A program made the translations under genes and the position numbers. A stretch of 64,000 nt of DNA, taken from Cytophagales bacterium. GTDB taxonomy: Bacteria; Bacteroidota; Bacteroidia; Cytophagales; Cyclobacteriaceae. The stretch spans positions 62,001 through 126,000 of the forward strand of contig JAKSDQ010000076.1 in the NCBI GenBank assembly GCA_022360015.1, given 5' to 3'. The notes under the pieces were generated by a model. That model did no database searches, was not told the DNA's origin, and saw only the letters and a program-made list of their open reading frames with translations. Positions 59,690 through 64,000 of the stretch are shown in pieces. Within the stretch, counting starts at the first letter, position 1, and each line of letters opens with the position of its first letter.

Positions 59690-60014
59690 TGATTAAGTGA
59701 GGAACAATTTTGATTAAAACAGGATTGAGATAACGAAGGTATCAATACCAACGAATTTTTCCATTTTGCAGGGAATAGGCATTTGACCGGGTAAAAGACA
59801 GCAGAAAAGGCTGGCGCTGAACGATACACTTTAAGAGAAGTAATATTGTCCGACCGGGGAACAGAAGTAATTTGTCTGACCGGGGCGCATTTTGAAGATC
59901 ATGGAGAAGCGGTCGAATGTAGGAATTTCAGCACCATAACTTCGAGATAAGAAGCAAATTTCTTCATCTTGTTTTGACCTACTGATTTAAGTTAGATGAT
60001 TAGATAAAATTGAA
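59690..60014. other. Intergenic region with a 22-23-base direct repeat
   Basis: No gene is supported in these 325 bases. Two near-identical units, GAAGTAATATTGTCCGACCG plus GGG (59837-59859) and GAAGTAATTTGTCTGACCGG plus GG (59864-59885), are separated by 4 bases. Neither operator family of the window is present before the transporter gene at 60015, so its promoter is unassigned. Confidence 0.6.
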
Positions 60015-60581
60015 ATGATAGAGTTTATAAGCCAACCGTGGCCATGGTACGTGGGTGGACCGTTGATTGCCCTGGTGATGTTTTTGTTATGGTACTTTGG
60101 TAAAAGCTTTGGGATATCTTCCAACTTGCGCACCATTTGTAGCATTGGAGGAGCCGGAAAATTATCGGACTTCTTTGATTTTGATTGGCATGGACAAATA
60201 TGGAACCTGACCTTTTTGGTGGGTGCTGTGATAGGAGGTTTTATTGCCCACACATTTTTGACGGTTGACCAGGGAGTTCAAATTTCTGAAGGCGTTGTCA
60301 ATGAACTTAGGTCATTGGGCATAGAGGAACCGGGAAAGGCGTACATACCGGGAGATTTGTTTAGCTGGGAAAACCTGTTTTCGGTTCAAGGCATGCTGAT
60401 GCTTGTCGGCGGTGGATTTCTTGTTGGATTTGGCTCAAGGTACGCCGGGGGTTGTACCTCGGGTCATGCGATAACTGGTTTGAGTGAGCTTCAAATGCCT
60501 TCCCTGATCGCAGTGGTGGGATTCTTTATTGGCGGCTTAATCATGACTCACCTGATTTTGCCCTGGATTTTGCCATTGTAA
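60015..60581 (+). CDS. YeeE/YedE family sulfur transporter, first half
   Basis: A 188-residue inner-membrane protein with about four helices. The conserved YeeE/YedE (DUF395) cysteine motif is in GFGSRYAGGCTSGHAITGLS. In the thiosulfate transporter TsuA, cysteines of this kind relay thiosulfate through the membrane. Many bacteria encode the two halves as adjacent genes (PmpA/PmpB type); here the second half is at 62021, with a porin gene between. It stops 2 bp before the porin gene. Confidence 0.9.
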   Translation: MIEFISQPWPWYVGGPLIALVMFLLWYFGKSFGISSNLRTICSIGGAGKLSDFFDFDWHGQIWNLTFLVGAVIGGFIAHTFLTVDQGVQISEGVVNELRSLGIEEPGKAYIPGDLFSWENLFSVQGMLMLVGGGFLVGFGSRYAGGCTSGHAITGLSELQMPSLIAVVGFFIGGLIMTHLILPWILPL

Positions 60582-60583
60582 AA

Positions 60584-62008
60584 ATGAAAATAGCCATCGT
60601 CACAGGACTGTTACTGTTAGTATTGAAGGGTTATACGCAGGTAATAGACAGTGTCGGGCACCGTGAATCCACCACCATGAGAAAAAATGAAAAATCTGAT
60701 CAAAATGGTGAGCAAACTGTCAATAACTTAAAGGATTGGTTTGTAAAAGGGCACTTTGGCGGTTTGATACGCAACAGTTTTATGGCAACAATCAATCAAC
60801 GTGATTTGAAGGATTATTGGGCAAATGGCACCGGTGGAAGGCTTTATTACCATACTTCCGAGTTTAAAGGGTTTCAGATGGGCTTGGGTGGTCTCTTTGT
60901 GTTCAATACCGGATCTTCCGACCTTACCGAAGCAGACCCGGTGGTTGGAAAAGGCAGCCGGTGGGAAGCTCAACTTTTCGACATCACCGACCCGTCAAAC
61001 AAAGACGATATGGATCGGCTGGAAGAACTTTTTTTAAAGTACCGGTATAAAAAATCGTGGATTAAGTTAGGGAAAATGGGTATCAGCACACCTCTGGTCA
61101 ATAAGCAGGACACCAGGCTGAAACCTACCGTGTTGAGCGGGGTCTGGGCGGAAATAAACGAATGGAAGAATGTATCTGTCAGTGCCGGATGGTTCACAAA
61201 ATCTTCACCCAGATCCACCACAGCCTGGTATGATCTGGAAGCTACCATTGGTTTATATGGCAAAGGTTGCAACCCCGATGGAACCAAGTCAGGTTACGCG
61301 GGAAACATTACCACCAATGGCCTGGGGATTCTGGGGATAGATTATAACTTCAATGATCGTCTGGAAATTCAGATCTGGGATTATTATATCGAAAACATTC
61401 TTAATGCCGGTTTTTTTCAGACAGATTATCACATCGGCCAGTATGAATTAGGCTTTCAGTATTTGCGGGAAGACCAGGTAAACGCCGGTGGCAACCCCGA
61501 TCCGGCAAGGACTTACTTTCCATCCGGGCATACCACCAACCTGTTTTCACTGAAAGCCGGGATTAAAAAAAGTAAGTGGAGCACGTCATTCAATTATACA
61601 CAAGGATTGAATACCGGTAGGTTCTTGTTTCCACGGGAACTTGGAACGGCGCGGTTGTACACGTATATATCGAGGCACCGGGTCGAAGGGTTAGGAGATT
61701 TTCAGACTTTTATGATGAAATTTAACTACTTTCCACTGGATGATAGCAGTCTGAACGTAGGGGTTTATGTGGGCAGGACCAATAGCAATGACATGAGGGA
61801 TTTTGAATTAAACAAATATGGGTTTATGAGTTACAACCAATTGAATATCGACCTCAATTATGAGTTAAAGGGCTGGTTAGCGGGTTTGGATGTCAGAGCT
61901 TTGTATGTACTGGATACAAGTTTTGATAAGTCTATTGAAAACCCCGACTATGTTTTTAATAAGACTAATCTTAGCCATGTTAACATCATGGCTACTTTAA
62001 ACTTTTAA
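60584..62008 (+). CDS. Outer-membrane porin (OprD-like) between transporter halves
   Basis: A 474-residue exported beta-barrel. A signal peptide covers about residues 1-19 (MKIAIVTGLLLLVLKGYTQ). HFGGLIRNSFMATINQRDLK, YWANGTGGRLYYHTSEFKGF, SWIKLGKMGISTPLVNKQDT and RLKPTVLSGVWAEIN follow the pattern of OprD-type channels. Alternating strands continue to the aromatic C-terminus (MATLNF). Its setting, with 2 bp and 12 bp gaps to the two YeeE/YedE halves, suggests that it lets the transported sulfur compound across the outer membrane. Confidence 0.86.
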   Translation: MKIAIVTGLLLLVLKGYTQVIDSVGHRESTTMRKNEKSDQNGEQTVNNLKDWFVKGHFGGLIRNSFMATINQRDLKDYWANGTGGRLYYHTSEFKGFQMGLGGLFVFNTGSSDLTEADPVVGKGSRWEAQLFDITDPSNKDDMDRLEELFLKYRYKKSWIKLGKMGISTPLVNKQDTRLKPTVLSGVWAEINEWKNVSVSAGWFTKSSPRSTTAWYDLEATIGLYGKGCNPDGTKSGYAGNITTNGLGILGIDYNFNDRLEIQIWDYYIENILNAGFFQTDYHIGQYELGFQYLREDQVNAGGNPDPARTYFPSGHTTNLFSLKAGIKKSKWSTSFNYTQGLNTGRFLFPRELGTARLYTYISRHRVEGLGDFQTFMMKFNYFPLDDSSLNVGVYVGRTNSNDMRDFELNKYGFMSYNQLNIDLNYELKGWLAGLDVRALYVLDTSFDKSIENPDYVFNKTNLSHVNIMATLNF

Positions 62009-62020
62009 TATGATTGAAAA

Positions 62021-62434
62021 ATGAAATACATTAAATTTTTAATATTGGGTACTTTTTTTGGCATTGTACTAAGTAAAGCCGAGATTATTTCCTGGTACCG
62101 TATCTACGAAATGTTCAAATTCCAGTCTTTTCATATGTATGGTATTATCGGATCTGCCGTGGTTTCAGGCATAATGGCCAAACAAATTATTAAAAAAACT
62201 AAAATGAGATCCATAGAAGGGACTGATATCAAATTTACCCCTAAAAACAAAAGTATACCCAGATATCTGATCGGTGGCACTATATTCGGCCTTGGCTGGG
62301 CTATGACCGGTGCGTGCCCCGGACCTATGTTTATCCTGGTTGGCTATGGCGTGGGAGTTTTCCTGGTGGTTATTGCCAGTGCGGTGATAGGTACACTGGT
62401 ATACGGTTTGATAAGAAAAAACCTGCCGCACTGA
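62021..62434 (+). CDS. YeeE/YedE family sulfur transporter, second half
   Basis: A 137-residue inner-membrane protein. The second conserved cysteine motif is in IFGLGWAMTGACPGPMFILV (about residues 86-105). Four hydrophobic stretches are seen. With the half at 60015 it would form a complete DUF395 transporter. It lies 12 bp after the porin gene and closes this three-gene operon. Confidence 0.9.
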   Translation: MKYIKFLILGTFFGIVLSKAEIISWYRIYEMFKFQSFHMYGIIGSAVVSGIMAKQIIKKTKMRSIEGTDIKFTPKNKSIPRYLIGGTIFGLGWAMTGACPGPMFILVGYGVGVFLVVIASAVIGTLVYGLIRKNLPH

Positions 62435-62470
62435 TCGGTTTTTGAGGATACGGCCTATTTTTTATGGGGA

Positions 62471-62530
62471 AGTTTGTGTTTTTGTGGTGGTTTGTTGTTT
62501 TTCACCACTAAGGTACAAAGACACGGAGGG
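62471..62530. repeat. GGCACAAAGACAC-type interspersed inverted repeat (copy 4)
   Basis: It reads AGTTTGTGTTTTTGTGGTGG, then TTTGTTGTTTTTCACCACTA and AGGTACAAAGACACGGAGG. It is more diverged than the copies at 53537 and 53688. The rest of the gap up to the operator at 62674 shows no gene. Confidence 0.5.
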
Positions 62531-62673
62531 TTTATACTTTAGTGGTGCTGTAATTACCGAAATCTTTATGTACCTTGAAAAGTCAATTAAACGTACTCCA
62601 AGTGGCGATTATCAGCTATCTTGCAGAAGGGGAAATACAGCATTGCATCCACTGACCCGGAGCATCGTTTTAA

Positions 62674-62717
62674 GTAACAATTGTTACCAAACCTGAAGGA
62701 GATAACAATTATATTTG
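62674..62717 (+). promoter_or_regulatory. Sulfur-island operator and promoter (cstB-like)
   Basis: GTAACAATTGTTAC (62674-62687, centre 62680.5) is followed 29.5 bp later by a perfect -7 box, TATATTTG (62710-62717). Transcription would start near 62724, 24 bp before the gene. Confidence 0.83.
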
Positions 62718-62747
62718 ATTAAAAAATTTAATAAAAAGGATATAGCC

Positions 62748-64000
62748 ATGAAAGTAGAACAAATTTATACGGGATGTCTGGCAGAGGCTGCTTATTACAT
62801 TGAATCTGACGGCGAAGCTGCCATTATCGATCCCTTAAGGGAAACACAACCTTACATAGAAAGAGCAGAAGAAGACGGTGCGAAGATCAAATATGTGCTG
62901 GAGACACACTTCCACGCCGATTTTGTTTCCGGACACCTGGATTTAGCGAAAAAGACCGGCGCAAAGATTGTTTACGGCCCTACCGCCCAGCCGAATTTTG
63001 AGGCCCATATTGCCAAAGACGGGGAAATACTGGAGTTGGGAAAAGCGAAAATTAAAGTTTTGCATACGCCGGGACATACTATGGAGTCTTCCACATTTCT
63101 GTTAATTGATGAAAAAGGTCATAACCATGCGATCTTTACCGGCGACACGCTGTTTATCGGTGATGTTGGCAGACCCGATCTGGCAGTTAAGACAGACTTG
63201 TCTCGTGAAGATCTGGCCGTTCATCTTTATAACTCTCTGAGGAACAAAATCATGCTGTTGGAAGATGAGGTCATCGTCTACCCCGGCCATGGTGCCGGTT
63301 CGGCTTGTGGAAAAATGATGAGTAAAGAGACCACTGATACATTAGGGAATCAGAAAAAATACAATTATGCACTAAGGGAAGATATGAGTCAGGAGGAATT
63401 TGTGAAAGAAGTTACCGAGGGATTGGTGGAACCACCCCAGTATTTCCCTAAAAATGCGGTGTTAAACAAGATGGGTTATGAGAGCCTGGATGAAATATTA
63501 GAACAAGGTGTCGTGGCTTTGAGTGTGGAAGACTTTGAAGATATGGCGAACAGGAACAATGCGTTGATTCTTGACACCAGGAGCAAAGAGGGATTTCCTA
63601 AGGGTTTTATACCGGGATCAATTTTCATAGGTATTGATGACAATTTTGCTCCTTGGGTAGGTGCACTGATTATTGATTTGAAACAACCGATTCTGTTTTT
63701 GGCCGACGAAGGAAAAGAGGAAGAGGTAGTCACAAGATTGGCTCGTGTAGGCTACGATAATACCATGGGCTATCTCAAAGGGGGTTTTGATGCGTGGAAA
63801 AAAGCCGGCAGGGATGTAGATACTATCGAACAGCTATCGGCAGCGGATTTTGCTGAATTGTACAAAAGTGACAAGAAGATCAGTGTGCTGGATGTGAGAA
63901 GGAACAGTGAATATGATTCCGAGCACATAGAAGGCATTGGTAATTTCCCATTGGATTTTATCAATAAGAACATGGCGAAGTTGGACAATGAAAAGAAATA
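62748..64000 (+). CDS. CstB-like persulfide dioxygenase / rhodanese fusion (cut by window edge)
   Basis: The first 417 codons are present. Residues 1-245 are a metallo-beta-lactamase domain of the ETHE1/persulfide-dioxygenase kind: ETHFHADFVSGH (His54, His56, Asp58, His63), HTPGHTMESS (His110) and FTGDTLFIGDVGRPDL (Asp133). Residues about 265-355 are a rhodanese-like domain without the active cysteine (LFLADEGKEEEV). A second rhodanese domain begins at about 370 and runs off the edge. This order matches S. aureus CstB, which oxidises persulfides to thiosulfate. A broken copy is at 56280. Confidence 0.93.
   Translation, partial: MKVEQIYTGCLAEAAYYIESDGEAAIIDPLRETQPYIERAEEDGAKIKYVLETHFHADFVSGHLDLAKKTGAKIVYGPTAQPNFEAHIAKDGEILELGKAKIKVLHTPGHTMESSTFLLIDEKGHNHAIFTGDTLFIGDVGRPDLAVKTDLSREDLAVHLYNSLRNKIMLLEDEVIVYPGHGAGSACGKMMSKETTDTLGNQKKYNYALREDMSQEEFVKEVTEGLVEPPQYFPKNAVLNKMGYESLDEILEQGVVALSVEDFEDMANRNNALILDTRSKEGFPKGFIPGSIFIGIDDNFAPWVGALIIDLKQPILFLADEGKEEEVVTRLARVGYDNTMGYLKGGFDAWKKAGRDVDTIEQLSAADFAELYKSDKKISVLDVRRNSEYDSEHIEGIGNFPLDFINKNMAKLDNEKK

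Noticed and set aside
1-64000. CRISPR arrays, rRNA, tRNA genes or complete insertion sequences
   Set aside because: I read both strands for regular spaced repeats, tRNA-like cloverleaves, rRNA stretches and transposases and saw none I could support.

Overview
The window reads as chromosomal DNA of a Bacteroidota bacterium, most likely a Cytophagales-type marine or soil lineage. The grounds are the ECF sigma / FecR anti-sigma / STN-type TonB receptor set, promoters of the TTTG...TAnnTTTG kind, 7TMR-DISM sensor kinase architecture, few Shine-Dalgarno sequences, and typical families (DUF4136, DUF922, SusC-like receptor). No rRNA, tRNA, CRISPR array or complete insertion sequence was recognised.

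Layout. 1-6.7 kb: a TonB receptor (cut by the left edge) and FecR, separated from their likely sigma factor (6090-6701) by a TPP-riboswitch-controlled thiamine salvage operon (methyltransferase, thiM, thiE, thiD, tenA) on the other strand. 6.8-9.8 kb: a glycogen-type module (FMN split-barrel protein, GT4 synthase, GH57 hydrolase). 10-16 kb: P-II-like protein, exonuclease III, hutH-hutI, a serine hydrolase and a universal stress protein. 16.4-25.9 kb: a large outer-membrane phosphoesterase with a barrel (frameshifted), a sensor kinase, a DUF922 putative protease, a GntP permease and an aldo-keto reductase. 26-49 kb: a long stress, fermentation and storage island (AI-2E exporter, UspA, Hsp20, DUF4136, baeRF, P-loop kinase, GerW/DUF2953, APH-like kinase, lactate dehydrogenase, PEP synthase, DUF2267, aspartoacylase, GCS2-CBS, second FMN split-barrel protein, synthase-phosphorylase fusion, GH57, GT4). 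49-53.9 kb: an accessory pocket (ORF6N, HigBA, UDG-like protein, TolC remnant, repeats). 53.9-64 kb: a sulfane-sulfur island (ArsR, two SulP permeases, two CstB-like genes of which one is broken, rhodanese, split YeeE/YedE transporter with a porin between its halves).

The strongest new signal is regulatory. At least ten promoter regions between 10.0 and 49.0 kb carry paired FNR/CRP-like dyads (TGAT-N4-ATCA type). The two dyad centres are 22 bp apart in every case, and the nearer centre lies about 29.5 bp before the first T of the -7 box position. Within the sulfur island a different dyad, GTAACAATTGTTAC, occurs at exactly the same 29.5-bp distance in front of three transcription units (sulP2, rhodanese, cstB-like). 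Two regulators of the CRP/FNR superfamily acting at class II positions would explain this: one for a hypoxia or dormancy regulon (glycogen, lactate, PEP synthase, chaperone, stress proteins) and one for persulfide/thiosulfate handling. Neither regulator gene is in the window.

Three genes need one extra base in a homopolymer to be read through (16667-16672, 32402-32408, 56798-56800), so consensus errors should be excluded before calling them pseudogenes.
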